From NCBI GenBank assembly GCA_902464115.1, contig CABQIF010000053.1, forward strand, positions 1 through 13,309: a stretch of 13,309 nt of DNA. The letters are read 5' to 3'. Positions within the stretch are counted from its first letter, which is position 1. Each line of letters opens with the position of its first letter. Made by a program: the position numbers and the translations under genes. The DNA is from an uncultured Ruminococcus sp. GTDB taxonomy: Bacteria > Bacillota > Clostridia > Oscillospirales > Ruminococcaceae. The notes under the pieces were generated by a model. That model saw only the letters and a program-made list of their open reading frames with translations. It did no database searches and was not told the origin of the DNA. Below are positions 5,823-13,250 of this stretch, one piece after another.

Positions 5823-5863
5823 AAAAGACGATGCCAACTTGTTACAGCCGGCATCGTCTTTTT
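5823..5863 (-). terminator. Intrinsic terminator after the VanY-type gene
   Basis: AAAAGACGATGCC (5823-5835) and GGCATCGTCTTTT (5850-5862) form a perfect 13-bp stem with a 14-base loop. Read on the minus strand it follows the carboxypeptidase stop (5882) by about 20 bases and ends in a T run. It separates that gene from the flippase gene. Confidence 0.87.
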
Positions 5864-5881
5864 GTAAAAATGCGATTTTCG

Positions 5882-7162
5882 TTAATATTCCCAATCTTCT
5901 GTATTCCAATCGGTTTCTGCCAGTGCATCGGTTTCTGTTTCCGTTTCGGTTGTTTCTGTATCCTCGCTGTCACTGGTTGCCGTTGTCGTTGTTGTTTTCG
6001 TTTCGGCTTCATCCAGATTGGTTACCCCAGTATCAACAGTAATAATGAATCCATCGACATTGTTTCCGGAAACGGTGTATTCCTGATCCGGCGGTACCAT
6101 GACATAGGTGCTGTCGCCAGCTTCTGCCGGTACATAATAGACCTGATAAACCTTTCCGTCCCAGTTGGTGATTTCCAACGGGTTGTCAACAGAATAATCC
6201 TTCAGTGTTTCTGTATATTCCTCTAAACAAAGGTCGTTTTGCTGCATATAATAAGCATGAGGCTGCCCCACATAGCGGTAGTGCCACGATTCATACCGGA
6301 TTTCCGTCAGGTCGGTTTTATTTTCCGGATACCGCAGAATGAACCCATAGTGAGCACAGTTCTGGTTGATCCAGTCATATTCTCCCGTGCCGTCATAGTC
6401 GGCTGAAATACCGTCCTCAAACAGCGAAAAGTCCATGGCATAGCCAGTTTCATGTTCGCTGTATCCGGGCTTTGCAACCAGCGTAGACGTATCTTCGCCC
6501 GTGTCCTCCAAATCAGCATCATATAATTCCTGCTGCTGTTCGGTGGTGCGGTAGCCGCTGATGATGATAATATCACTGTGACCAGTTTCCGTCTGGAAGT
6601 CGTCCAGCATATTGTTCAGGTTTTCGATGACATCGCCCCGCAGCATTAGTTCTGAGCCGCTGACAGAATAGGAATCCGTTTTCTTCTCATAAACCGCTTC
6701 CAATTCGTTTTCGTCCGTGCTCTCATAGGCGGTGGAGTTGTTGACCAGAATCAGATCTCCGTTGTGAATTTCCTGATTATCCATGGAAACGCTCTTGTAC
6801 AGGTCACTTTGATTGCCATTTTTGTTGGAATCTGTTGTTCCTGTTGGATCTGTAGAATCCGGCGTGGTTGTGGTCAGCGGAACTTGCTGGGCGTTGTCCT
6901 CCAGCCAAGTGCTACCCGACATCGTGTTGACTTCTGTCCAGTTATCCAGAAATGGATGCAGCAGCGTCAGCCGCATGGCAACCAGCAGAGCAGCAGAGAT
7001 TGCAACTTCTGCCAAAATCCAGCCTGTCCGTCGGTTTTCTTTTGCATCGGCTGATTCGGAAACGGTTGATTTTTGTTTGGATTTGGATGATTTCTGAGCC
7101 GATTCTTTCGGCGGGTCTTCTGCTGTCGGTTGTTCCGAAGCGGTTTCGGCGACAGACTGCAT
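5882..7162 (-). CDS. Membrane-anchored VanY-type D-Ala-D-Ala carboxypeptidase (peptidase M15B)
   Basis: Zinc peptidase predicted to trim the terminal D-Ala from peptidoglycan stem peptides outside the membrane. Of 426 residues, 1-46 are charged and cytoplasmic, 47-66 form a membrane anchor, 96-118 are a Thr/Asp-rich linker and about 165-305 are the M15 domain. The domain has SGYRTTEQQQELY (202-214), SEHETGYAMD (235-244; zinc ligands H237 and D244) and ESWHYRYVG (291-299; catalytic E291, zinc ligand H294), so it looks active. An extra region (310-385) and a Thr/Glu-rich tail (388-426) follow, longer than typical VanY (about 300 residues). The ATG at 7162 is used because the promoter near 7220 excludes the TTG at 7234; the AGGAGG site is 14 bases away, which is long. 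No van resistance cluster is present, so a housekeeping wall or spore role is more likely than vancomycin resistance. Confidence 0.9.
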   Translation of the reverse strand: MQSVAETASEQPTAEDPPKESAQKSSKSKQKSTVSESADAKENRRTGWILAEVAISAALLVAMRLTLLHPFLDNWTEVNTMSGSTWLEDNAQQVPLTTTTPDSTDPTGTTDSNKNGNQSDLYKSVSMDNQEIHNGDLILVNNSTAYESTDENELEAVYEKKTDSYSVSGSELMLRGDVIENLNNMLDDFQTETGHSDIIIISGYRTTEQQQELYDADLEDTGEDTSTLVAKPGYSEHETGYAMDFSLFEDGISADYDGTGEYDWINQNCAHYGFILRYPENKTDLTEIRYESWHYRYVGQPHAYYMQQNDLCLEEYTETLKDYSVDNPLEITNWDGKVYQVYYVPAEAGDSTYVMVPPDQEYTVSGNNVDGFIITVDTGVTNLDEAETKTTTTTATSDSEDTETTETETETDALAETDWNTEDWEY

Positions 7163-7176
7163 TTTTTTGGTCTGTT

Positions 7177-7182
7177 CCTCCT
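7177..7182 (-). promoter_or_regulatory. Ribosome-binding site of the VanY-type gene, long spacing
   Basis: AGGAGG on the minus strand, 14 bases upstream of the ATG at 7162, with an A-rich spacer and no closer start codon in frame. A GTG at 7201 lies upstream of this site and is not supported by one of its own. Confidence 0.5.
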
Positions 7183-7219
7183 GTATGCACCCCTTGCACA
7201 CAGAAAACCGCTTTTCTTT

Positions 7220-7228
7220 ATTATACCA
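7220..7228 (-). promoter_or_regulatory. Extended -10 promoter for the VanY-type gene
   Basis: TGGTATAAT on the minus strand (7228-7220) is a perfect -10 with the TG extension. The -35 region near 7243-7248 reads TTTCCT and is poor, as often seen with extended -10 promoters. Transcription would start near 7213, about 50 bases before the ATG. Confidence 0.6.
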
Positions 7229-7379
7229 CACCAAATTGAAAAAGGAAAGTCTTTTTTCGGTTTTTTTTATTTTTTTGCAGGGAATCTCGGCGGTTTTCCG
7301 AAAAAGAAAAAGTTTTTTTCAAAAAAAGAGGGCTTTTCAAGAAAATCGTGGAAGTTATGTCGCTTTTTCGATTTTTATC
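7229..7379. other. AT-rich divergent intergenic region, no gene seen
   Basis: Homopolymeric A and T runs dominate, with no start codon carrying a ribosome site. TTTTTCGG (7253-7260) is complementary to CCGAAAAA (7298-7305), and a small CGG-TTTT-CCG hairpin lies at 7291-7300. The A/T tracts upstream of both promoters could act as UP elements or bent DNA; nothing else is recognisable. Confidence 0.5.
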
Positions 7380-7409
7380 TTGACATGGAAAGAAAAATCA
7401 TGCTATAAT
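7380..7409 (+). promoter_or_regulatory. Strong sigma-A promoter for the AAE transporter
   Basis: TTGACA (7380-7385), 18-base spacer, TATAAT (7404-7409) with a TG extension (TGC before the -10). All twelve box positions are consensus. The expected transcript start is near 7416, about 250 bases before the start codon. Confidence 0.88.
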
Positions 7410-7415
7410 AAAAAG

Positions 7416-7665
7416 AATGAATGCAGAAATCGTCACTTGTCTACGCTCTTTCTTTTCTTTTTTGTACTACTCTGAGGAAGTCCCATCTTTGGAGCAAGGA
7501 TTGCAAGAATCAAGAGGAAAGGCGTATCTTATTTTTGTCAATCAGGTCTTGCGGGACGCATCGGAAACGTGCGGTCTGGTCATTTTTCCCATTCGCCCAG
7601 CAAAAAAAGAAACACAGGTGTATGATTTTCATCATTCATGAAAAACAAAAAAGGAGAACACATGC
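7416..7665 (+). promoter_or_regulatory. Long, possibly structured 5' leader of the AAE transporter
   Basis: A 250-base untranslated stretch lies between the promoter and the gene. GTCCC (7480-7484) is complementary to GGGAC (7553-7557), and GCAAGA (7503-7508) to TCTTGC (7547-7552). The two right-hand segments are adjacent, so together they would form one stem with an 18-base bulge on the left. CGCAT/GTGCG (7558-7562 region and 7569-7573) gives a small hairpin with a wobble, and TTTTCAT (7626-7632) pairs with ATGAAAA (7638-7644) just before the AAGGAG site. It matches no riboswitch class I recognise. Open frames here (for example from 7417) lack a ribosome site and start at the transcript start. 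Confidence 0.35.
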
Positions 7666-8904
7666 ATGAAGTTTGAACTTCTGGAGGTTGCCGGAACGCA
7701 TATTTTCAGCATGAAAGCAATGACGCTGGTCTTGTTTTTCATCTTTGCGATTATTGTGGTCGGTTACCTAGTCGGAAAAATTTCCATCAAGGGCGTATCG
7801 TTGGGCTCTGCTGCAATCTTTTTGGTTGCACTGGTTGCCGGACATTTCAAGGGCGTTGCATTTCAAGACATTGTTTCTTGGCAGGAGAGCCTGCCGGCAG
7901 TCGACCACTATTTTAAGTTGGTACAGAATCTGGGGTTGGTTTTGTTTGTCACCTCTGTTGGATTGATTGCAGGGCCGAGCTTCTTTAAGAACCTGAAAAA
8001 GAATGCAAAGTCCTATGTGGCACTGGGCGGCATCATCATTATTACCGGATGTCTGGTCTGTGCAGCCATTACGCTGCTCGTTCCAAACATCAATTCGTCG
8101 ATGAGCGTTGGACTGTTTGCAGGTGCGTTGACCAGTACGCCAGCATTTGCAGCAGCACAGGAAGCCGTTGGCGAAGCAAATCCGCTCTATGGCAATGTTG
8201 CCGTTGGCTATGCGATTGCGTACCCGTTCGGGGTTATCGGCGTTGTATTGTTCGTTCAGATTATTCCGAAAATCCTGCATGCAAACATGGATGAAGAACG
8301 GGCAAAGCTGGTTTCGATTCAGTCGAATGATGCAGTTGGCGGCAAGCAGAAAAAGCTGTTTGAAATGGATAAGTTCGGCATCGCAGCATTTTTCTTAGCA
8401 GTGATGCTAGGGTTGATACTGGGTTCGTTTCATATTCCGTTGGGAAAAGGTTCATTCAATCTGGGAACAACAGGTGGCCCATTGATTATAGGCTTAATTT
8501 TTGGACACTTCGGCAGAATCGGCAAGCTGAGCCTGAAAGTTGACCAGCACGTTTTGAGCCTGTTCCAGGAATTGGGCTTGATTCTGTTCTTAATTGGTGC
8601 TGGTATGGACGGCGGTGCAGAATTTGTTGCTGTCTTGAAGGAATACGGGGCATTGCTGTTCCTGTGGGGAGCATTGATGACTTTGATTCCGATGATTGTT
8701 GGATTCCTGTTTGCAAAGTATGTTTTGAAGCTGAGCCTGTTCAACAACTTGGGTTCGATTTGCGGTGGTATGACCAGTACGCCGGCATTGGGCACGCTGA
8801 TTAAAACAGCCAACACCCCGAATGTGGCTTCTGCTTATGCTGCAACTTATCCGATTGCGTTGATTTTAGTTGTACTGCTGGCACAGTTCCTGACAAGATT
8901 ATAA
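7666..8904 (+). CDS. AAE-family transporter (aspartate:alanine exchanger-like, YidE/YbjL duplication), short form
   Basis: Inner-membrane transporter built from two repeated halves of about five helices each. The repeat is visible as GALTSTPAFAAA (153-164) and GGMTSTPALGTL (367-378), followed in each half by YAIAYPFGVIG (182-192) and YAATYPIALIL (391-401). Known family members such as AspT (about 540 residues) exchange dicarboxylic and other amino acids and carry two TrkA-C domains between the halves; here only about 30 hydrophilic residues (205-235) separate them, giving 412 residues. The substrate is therefore open; an acidic amino acid is a family-based guess. The start ATG 7666 has AAGGAG nine bases upstream; the ATG at 7662 is out of frame and stops at once. 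It is a single-gene unit with a consensus promoter, long leader and strong terminator. Confidence 0.85.
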   Translation: MKFELLEVAGTHIFSMKAMTLVLFFIFAIIVVGYLVGKISIKGVSLGSAAIFLVALVAGHFKGVAFQDIVSWQESLPAVDHYFKLVQNLGLVLFVTSVGLIAGPSFFKNLKKNAKSYVALGGIIIITGCLVCAAITLLVPNINSSMSVGLFAGALTSTPAFAAAQEAVGEANPLYGNVAVGYAIAYPFGVIGVVLFVQIIPKILHANMDEERAKLVSIQSNDAVGGKQKKLFEMDKFGIAAFFLAVMLGLILGSFHIPLGKGSFNLGTTGGPLIIGLIFGHFGRIGKLSLKVDQHVLSLFQELGLILFLIGAGMDGGAEFVAVLKEYGALLFLWGALMTLIPMIVGFLFAKYVLKLSLFNNLGSICGGMTSTPALGTLIKTANTPNVASAYAATYPIALILVVLLAQFLTRL

Positions 8905-8923
8905 GGATTTCCTGATTGACAAG

Positions 8924-8955
8924 AAAGCGTGTATGCGATTGTATGCACGCTTTTT
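8924..8955 (+). terminator. Intrinsic terminator after the AAE transporter
   Basis: AAAGCGTGTATGC (8924-8936) and GTATGCACGCTTT (8941-8953) pair at all 13 positions (two wobbles) around a GATT loop, followed by T to 8955. The stop codon is 20 bases upstream. From 8956 to 9073 nothing recognisable was seen. Confidence 0.92.
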
Positions 8956-9073
8956 CTCTGTATGAAGATCGGGCGGAAAGGTTGCGGGAATGGCTGCATA
9001 GAATGAGAATAACCAAAATTCAATCAGAAATACAAAAAAATAAAAAATCAATATCCAAAATTTGCATGCCTAC

Positions 9074-9102
9074 TTGACAGATTGCGAAAAAACGTCTATA
9101 AT
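9074..9102 (+). promoter_or_regulatory. Consensus sigma-A promoter of the MBOAT-SGNH operon
   Basis: TTGACA (9074-9079), 17-base spacer, TATAAT (9097-9102): a perfect consensus promoter. The leader to the ATG at 9162 is about 53 bases and contains the GGGAGG site. Confidence 0.92.
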
Positions 9103-9161
9103 AAAAGGCGTGTTTTCCAGATGCATTCAGAAACAAAAAAATAGGGAATTAGGGAGGATTT

Positions 9162-10559
9162 ATGTCATTCACAACGATTGAATTCATGTTTCGATTCTTG
9201 CCCATCTTTCTAATCGTTTATTATGTCGTGCCGACACGATATAAAAACCTGATTTTATTGATCGGCAGCTTTGTATTTTATGCGTTGGGACAGCATTTCT
9301 ATTTGCTGTTGCTGATGCTGTCGATTGTCGTCAACTATACATTTGGCAGGTTGATTGGAGAGAGGCGGGCACAAAAAAAGCTTTTGCTGGTGCTTGGTTT
9401 GATTTATAACTTTGGGCTGCTGGTATTTTTCAAGTATACCAATTTCTTTATCGAAAACATCAATGCCCTGCTCACGGCGACCCACATTCAGATTCCAACC
9501 ATTTCTGTGGTCATGCCGTTGGGGATCAGCTTCTATACATTCCAAGTGGTTTCTTACTTAGTGGATGTCTATCGAGGCGAACAGCGTCCCGTTAAGAATA
9601 TCATCAATCTGGGCGTATATATTGCGATGTTCCCGCAAGTTACCTCTGGGCCAATCGGACTGTACAGCGAACTGGAACCGACTTTGCTCCGCCGGCACTG
9701 CTCTGTGCTGAATCTGGAATCGGGGTTAAAGACCTTTATTCTGGGTATGGGTGCAAAGATGCTGCTTGCAAATCCGATGGGAACGCTCTGGGCTGGGATG
9801 TCCCGTTATGGCTATGAAACGCTGTCTTGTCCGTATGCATGGCTGGGGGCGTTCGGATATAGTTTCCAGCTGTATTTCGACTTCGCCGGTTATTCTCTAA
9901 TGGCGATGGGTCTGGGGCAGATGCTGGGCTTGTATGTGCCGAAAAACTTCGACCATCCCTATATTTCCGGCTCGATGGCGGAATTCTGGCGGAGATGGCA
10001 CATGACCCTGGGACGCTGGTTCAAGAAGTACTTATATTTTCCGCTGGGCGGCAGCCGGTGCAGCTTTGCAAAGACCATTCGGAATACGTTTGTAGTCTGG
10101 GCATTTACCGGACTTTGGCACGGTGCAAGCTGGAACTTTGTGTTGTGGGGATTGATTTTCTTCGTGCTCCTGACGATTGAACGGCTGGGGCTGGGAAAAC
10201 TGCTGGCAAAAACAAAGGTACTGAAACATATTTATGTGATTTTCCTGATTCCGCTGACATGGGTCGTGTTTGCTCTGCCGAATATGCAGGATATTGGAAC
10301 ATATTTCTCCCGTCTGTTCCCGTTCTTTGCAGACAACACCGCAAGCTTTGTCAACACCAAGGACGTTGTACGGGCACTGCACGACTATTGGTATTTGTTG
10401 ATTGCCTGCGTTGTGTTCTGTCTGCCGTTCCCGTCCAGATGGTATGAAAAACATAAAAACAGCAAACTGGTGATTTTGGGACTGGTTTTGATTTACCTGA
10501 TGTCTGTTTATAAGATGCAGACCCAGACCAGCAACCCGTTCCTGTATTATCAGTTCTAA
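9162..10559 (+). CDS. MBOAT-family O-acyltransferase (AlgI/PatA/DltB-like)
   Basis: Membrane-bound O-acyltransferase that, in characterised relatives (AlgI, PatA, DltB), passes acyl groups across the membrane to a partner that modifies an extracytoplasmic polymer. The 465 residues have about 10-11 hydrophobic segments and the family motifs PLGISFYTFQ (119-128), YFDFAGYSLMA (238-248), WRRWHMTLGRWFKKYLYFPLG (starting at 276, with H280) and TGLWHGASWNF (316-326, with the invariant catalytic-type H320). All conserved positions are intact. A GGGAGG ribosome site precedes the ATG. It is the first gene of an operon; the SGNH hydrolase gene starts 14 bases after its stop, the usual partner arrangement. 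The polymer modified (peptidoglycan, exopolysaccharide or teichoic acid) cannot be told, and no dltA/dltC or alginate genes are next to it. Confidence 0.93.
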   Translation: MSFTTIEFMFRFLPIFLIVYYVVPTRYKNLILLIGSFVFYALGQHFYLLLLMLSIVVNYTFGRLIGERRAQKKLLLVLGLIYNFGLLVFFKYTNFFIENINALLTATHIQIPTISVVMPLGISFYTFQVVSYLVDVYRGEQRPVKNIINLGVYIAMFPQVTSGPIGLYSELEPTLLRRHCSVLNLESGLKTFILGMGAKMLLANPMGTLWAGMSRYGYETLSCPYAWLGAFGYSFQLYFDFAGYSLMAMGLGQMLGLYVPKNFDHPYISGSMAEFWRRWHMTLGRWFKKYLYFPLGGSRCSFAKTIRNTFVVWAFTGLWHGASWNFVLWGLIFFVLLTIERLGLGKLLAKTKVLKHIYVIFLIPLTWVVFALPNMQDIGTYFSRLFPFFADNTASFVNTKDVVRALHDYWYLLIACVVFCLPFPSRWYEKHKNSKLVILGLVLIYLMSVYKMQTQTSNPFLYYQF

Positions 10560-10573
10560 GGAGAGGAGATTTC

Positions 10574-11530
10574 ATGGATTTTTTAAAGCAATGCCCGTTG
10601 TTGATTTGTGTGCTGCTGACCTCTCTGCTGATTCCGTGGGAACTGCTGAAAAAAGAGGATGACAGTCAAAAGGCTGCTCCGACAACAGTTGCAAAAATCA
10701 CGACGATGGCAACAGAAACTGCAACGACTGCACCGCCTGCCAATGATGGAGCAACACCAGACGGCAGCGAAACTACTGTTTCCGGCAGTGATTTGACGAC
10801 AACAACCGCTACAACAGAAGCAGCTGGGGAATATGTTCCGCTTGCAAATGCGGATGAAAGCTATTTTGAAGATGCTCTGTTTATCGGGAACTCTCGAACC
10901 GTGGGAATGTATCTCTTTGGAGATATGCCAGAAAGTACCGATTTCTTTGCAGATGTCGGCATGACGATTTATGATGTTCTGGATGCCAATATTGATGTAC
11001 CGCCGGAAAGCGGTTCTACCAATACGCTGACTGGCTTGCTGACTGCCAAGCAGTACGGAAAGATCTATATCATGTTTGGCATCAATGAATTGGGCACGGG
11101 TACGTCTGAGTCGTTCGTAGAATACTATCAGTCTGTGGTACAGCAGATTTGTCAGATGCAGCCGGATGCGATCGTCTATGTACAAAGTATCATCAATGTT
11201 GCAGCCTCGGCGGAAACCGATGTCATCAGCAATGCAAACATCAACGAAAAGAATGCATTGCTGTCCCAGATTGCCGATAATAAGCAGGTTTTTTATATTG
11301 ACCTGAATCCTTCTTTGGTGGACAGCAATGGCTACTTAAATTCGGATTATACTTCAGATGGCATTCACTTGGGCGGTAGCTCGCTGCCACTCTGGAAAGA
11401 TTGCCTGCTGGCAAATGCAATGCAGAAAAATACGGGAGCAGGTGCTGCCGGAGGAGCAACGACAACTGTAGTTACAACATTGGATGCTGCTGCACCAGCA
11501 GAAGAAGACACCGAAGCAAATCCGGAATAA
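10574..11530 (+). CDS. Membrane-anchored SGNH/GDSL-type hydrolase, partner of the MBOAT protein
   Basis: Predicted extracytoplasmic O-acetyl transferase or esterase of the SGNH fold. The 318 residues begin with one hydrophobic segment (about 7-21) serving as anchor or uncleaved signal, then a Thr/Ala-rich linker (36-85) and the catalytic domain (about 90-285). Catalytic blocks: FIGNSRTVG (103-111, nucleophile S107), MFGINELG (167-174, N171) and DGIHLGG (262-268, D262 and H265), so the triad is complete. Block I has N106 where related proteins mostly have D (GDSR). A second Thr/Ala/Glu-rich tail ends the protein. Coupling to the MBOAT gene is tight (14 bases, AAGGAGAGGAG ribosome site), implying that the pair adds or moves O-acyl groups on a surface polymer; this is inferred from DltB/DltD and AlgI/AlgJ-type pairs. 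Confidence 0.88.
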   Translation: MDFLKQCPLLICVLLTSLLIPWELLKKEDDSQKAAPTTVAKITTMATETATTAPPANDGATPDGSETTVSGSDLTTTTATTEAAGEYVPLANADESYFEDALFIGNSRTVGMYLFGDMPESTDFFADVGMTIYDVLDANIDVPPESGSTNTLTGLLTAKQYGKIYIMFGINELGTGTSESFVEYYQSVVQQICQMQPDAIVYVQSIINVAASAETDVISNANINEKNALLSQIADNKQVFYIDLNPSLVDSNGYLNSDYTSDGIHLGGSSLPLWKDCLLANAMQKNTGAGAAGGATTTVVTTLDAAAPAEEDTEANPE

Positions 11531-11548
11531 GCAAATTGATTCTTACAG

Positions 11549-11586
11549 AAAAGAAGGGTATCTGGAAACAGATGCCCTTCTTTTTT
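11549..11586 (+). terminator. Strong intrinsic terminator of the MBOAT-SGNH operon
   Basis: AAGAAGGGTATCTG (11551-11564) and CAGATGCCCTTCTT (11569-11582) form a 14-bp stem (one wobble) with a GAAA tetraloop, followed by a T run to 11586. It lies 20 bases after the stop codon. Confidence 0.95.
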
Positions 11587-11784
11587 GTTTGAAAAAAGAG
11601 AAAATTCGTATCACTGTCCGTGACAAAGAAACAACTGGATTTTCTATAAAAACACGTTTTTGCTTTTAAAAACAAATTGCACGAACAGAATTCTTTGAAA
11701 AAGATGGTTTTTTTGCATCAAACTGATTTTTTGTTATTTGGATAGGATGGAATGATTTTTTTCTTTTCTTTTTCTAGATAGCCC
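11587..11784. other. AT-rich intergenic stretch, no gene seen
   Basis: About 200 bases rich in A and T runs, between the operon terminator and the gdhA promoter. Only short chance-level symmetries are visible, such as AAAAAC/GTTTTT/AAAAAC at 11649-11674 and TCTTT/AAAGA at 11692-11704. No ribosome site or credible frame was found. Confidence 0.5.
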
Positions 11785-11812
11785 TTGCAAAATGATTTAA
11801 AAAGTGTATAAT
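11785..11812 (+). promoter_or_regulatory. Probable sigma-A promoter of gdhA
   Basis: TTGCAA (11785-11790), 16-base spacer, perfect TATAAT (11807-11812). The -35 matches at four of six positions. The transcript would start near 11819, giving a leader of about 175 bases. Confidence 0.62.
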
Positions 11813-11818
11813 GATACT

Positions 11819-11993
11819 CATACAGAAATTCAGACAGTTTGACATTGCTTTTTAATGTTTCTACAGGATGGCGACAGACTTTTAAAATCACAGAATCATG
11901 TTCTGTTTGCGAAAGGAAGCGAAAAACAAATTCCTGCCGAATGGCAGACATGCAGAAACAAAAACAAATCTGTTTACAATGTGGAGGTACTGA
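11819..11993 (+). promoter_or_regulatory. 175-base leader of gdhA with two small hairpins
   Basis: ACAGAA (11890-11895) pairs with TTCTGT (11901-11906) around five bases, and CTGCC (11934-11938) with GGCAG (11943-11947) around GAAT. The GGAGG ribosome site (11983-11987) is free, six bases before the ATG. No known riboswitch pattern was recognised; a regulatory role is only a possibility. Confidence 0.3.
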
Positions 11994-13250
11994 ATGGAAA
12001 AGCCATATAATCCGTTTGAGAATGTACAGACTGTCATGGAAGAAGCCATGGAAGTGGGCGGAATTGACCGGACAATGTTTGAAATTATCCGAAATCCGCA
12101 GCGAGAAACGAAAGTGTATTTGCCGGTAGAAATGGATGACGGCAGCATTCACGTGTTTGAGGGCTGGCGGGTGCAGCATTCCAACATTCGTGGGCCGTTT
12201 AAGGGCGGGATCCGGTTTCATCAGGATGTCAATCTGGATGAGGTCAAGGCACTGGCAACCTGGATGTCCTTGAAGTGTGCAGTTGCAAATATTCCGTATG
12301 GCGGTGCAAAGGGTGGCGTACGGGTTGACCCGCATACGCTGTCGAAACGGGAACTGTGCCGCCTGACACGGCGGTATACTTACGCCATTGAACCGCTGAT
12401 TGGACAGGATAAGGACATCCCAGCACCAGATGTCAACACCAACGCACAAACCATGGCATGGGTGCTGGATACTTACAGCATGCTGAAAGGAAAGCCGTGT
12501 CCGGGTGTTGTAACCGGAAAACCAGTGGAACTGGGTGGCTCAAAGGGAAGACCGTCTGCAACCGGTAGAGGGGTTGTCATCAGTACCAAACTGATTTTAG
12601 GAAAGCATGGAAAAGAGTTGGCTGGAACTGCGGTTGCCATTCAGGGCATGGGCAATGTTGGCAGCAATGCAGCAAAGATTTTTTATCATCGGAATGCAAA
12701 AATTGTTGCTCTGAGCGATGTTTCCGGCGGGATTTATTGTGCAGATGGGCTGGATGCGGATGCGATTGCAGCTTATACCGGAAACGGCGGTCTGCTGAAA
12801 GATTATGATGGTGCTGGTATCCAGCATATTTCCAATCGAGAATTGCTGACTTGTGCCTGTGATGTATTTGTACCGGCTGCTCTGGAAAATCAGATTGATG
12901 AAGAAATTGCAGCAGAAATGCAGTGCAAGTTCATTGTAGAAGGTGCAAATGGCCCGACCACTGCGGCAGCAGATAAGATTCTGGAACAGCGTGGTATTGT
13001 GTTAGTACCGGATATTTTTGCAAATAGCGGCGGTGTCATTGTATCCTATTTCGAGTGGGTGCAGAACATTCAGGAACTCACTTGGGAGCGGGAACAGGTC
13101 AACGAGATGCTGGAAAAGCTAATGACAAAGGCATTTGCAGCTCTCTATGAAACCGCTCAGGAAAAACATTGCACGCTGCGAATGGGTGCGTATGTGGTGG
13201 CATTGCAACGGCTGATTGATGCAGAAGTCATCAAGGGCTTGTTCCCGTAA
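11994..13250 (+). CDS. gdhA: Glutamate dehydrogenase (Glu/Leu/Phe/Val dehydrogenase family)
   Basis: Cytoplasmic enzyme that interconverts glutamate with 2-oxoglutarate and ammonia using NAD(P), linking nitrogen assimilation or glutamate fermentation to central metabolism. At 418 residues it has the usual length of the short hexameric class. The substrate domain has GPFKGGIRFH (67-76, K70), MSLKCA (91-96, K94), GGAKGG (103-108, catalytic K106) and PAPDVNTN (143-150, D146). The cofactor domain has GMGNVGS (218-224), with ALSDVSGG (239-246) closing the second strand; the acidic D242 hints at NAD preference, but this is uncertain. The ribosome site GGAGG is six bases before the ATG. A leucine or phenylalanine dehydrogenase is less likely because the substrate-domain motifs and length fit GDH. 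It appears to be a single-gene unit; no terminator is visible in the 59 bases left after the stop. Confidence 0.93.
   Translation: MEKPYNPFENVQTVMEEAMEVGGIDRTMFEIIRNPQRETKVYLPVEMDDGSIHVFEGWRVQHSNIRGPFKGGIRFHQDVNLDEVKALATWMSLKCAVANIPYGGAKGGVRVDPHTLSKRELCRLTRRYTYAIEPLIGQDKDIPAPDVNTNAQTMAWVLDTYSMLKGKPCPGVVTGKPVELGGSKGRPSATGRGVVISTKLILGKHGKELAGTAVAIQGMGNVGSNAAKIFYHRNAKIVALSDVSGGIYCADGLDADAIAAYTGNGGLLKDYDGAGIQHISNRELLTCACDVFVPAALENQIDEEIAAEMQCKFIVEGANGPTTAAADKILEQRGIVLVPDIFANSGGVIVSYFEWVQNIQELTWEREQVNEMLEKLMTKAFAALYETAQEKHCTLRMGAYVVALQRLIDAEVIKGLFP

Noticed and set aside
5684..6226. 180-codon plus-strand frame across the VanY-type gene end
   Set aside because: It crosses a terminator and a start region and is antisense to a well-supported gene.
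7417..7669. Small proteins of 74 and 82 codons in the transporter leader
   Set aside because: They begin at or next to the predicted transcript start, have no ribosome site, and show no protein-like composition or recognised family.
11839..11867. Second gdhA promoter (TTGACA at 11839-11844)
   Set aside because: At 17 bases the -10 reads TACAGG, three of six matches; too weak to call.
11718..12449. 243-codon minus-strand frame across the gdhA start
   Set aside because: It is antisense to gdhA, lacks a ribosome site and has no recognisable domain.
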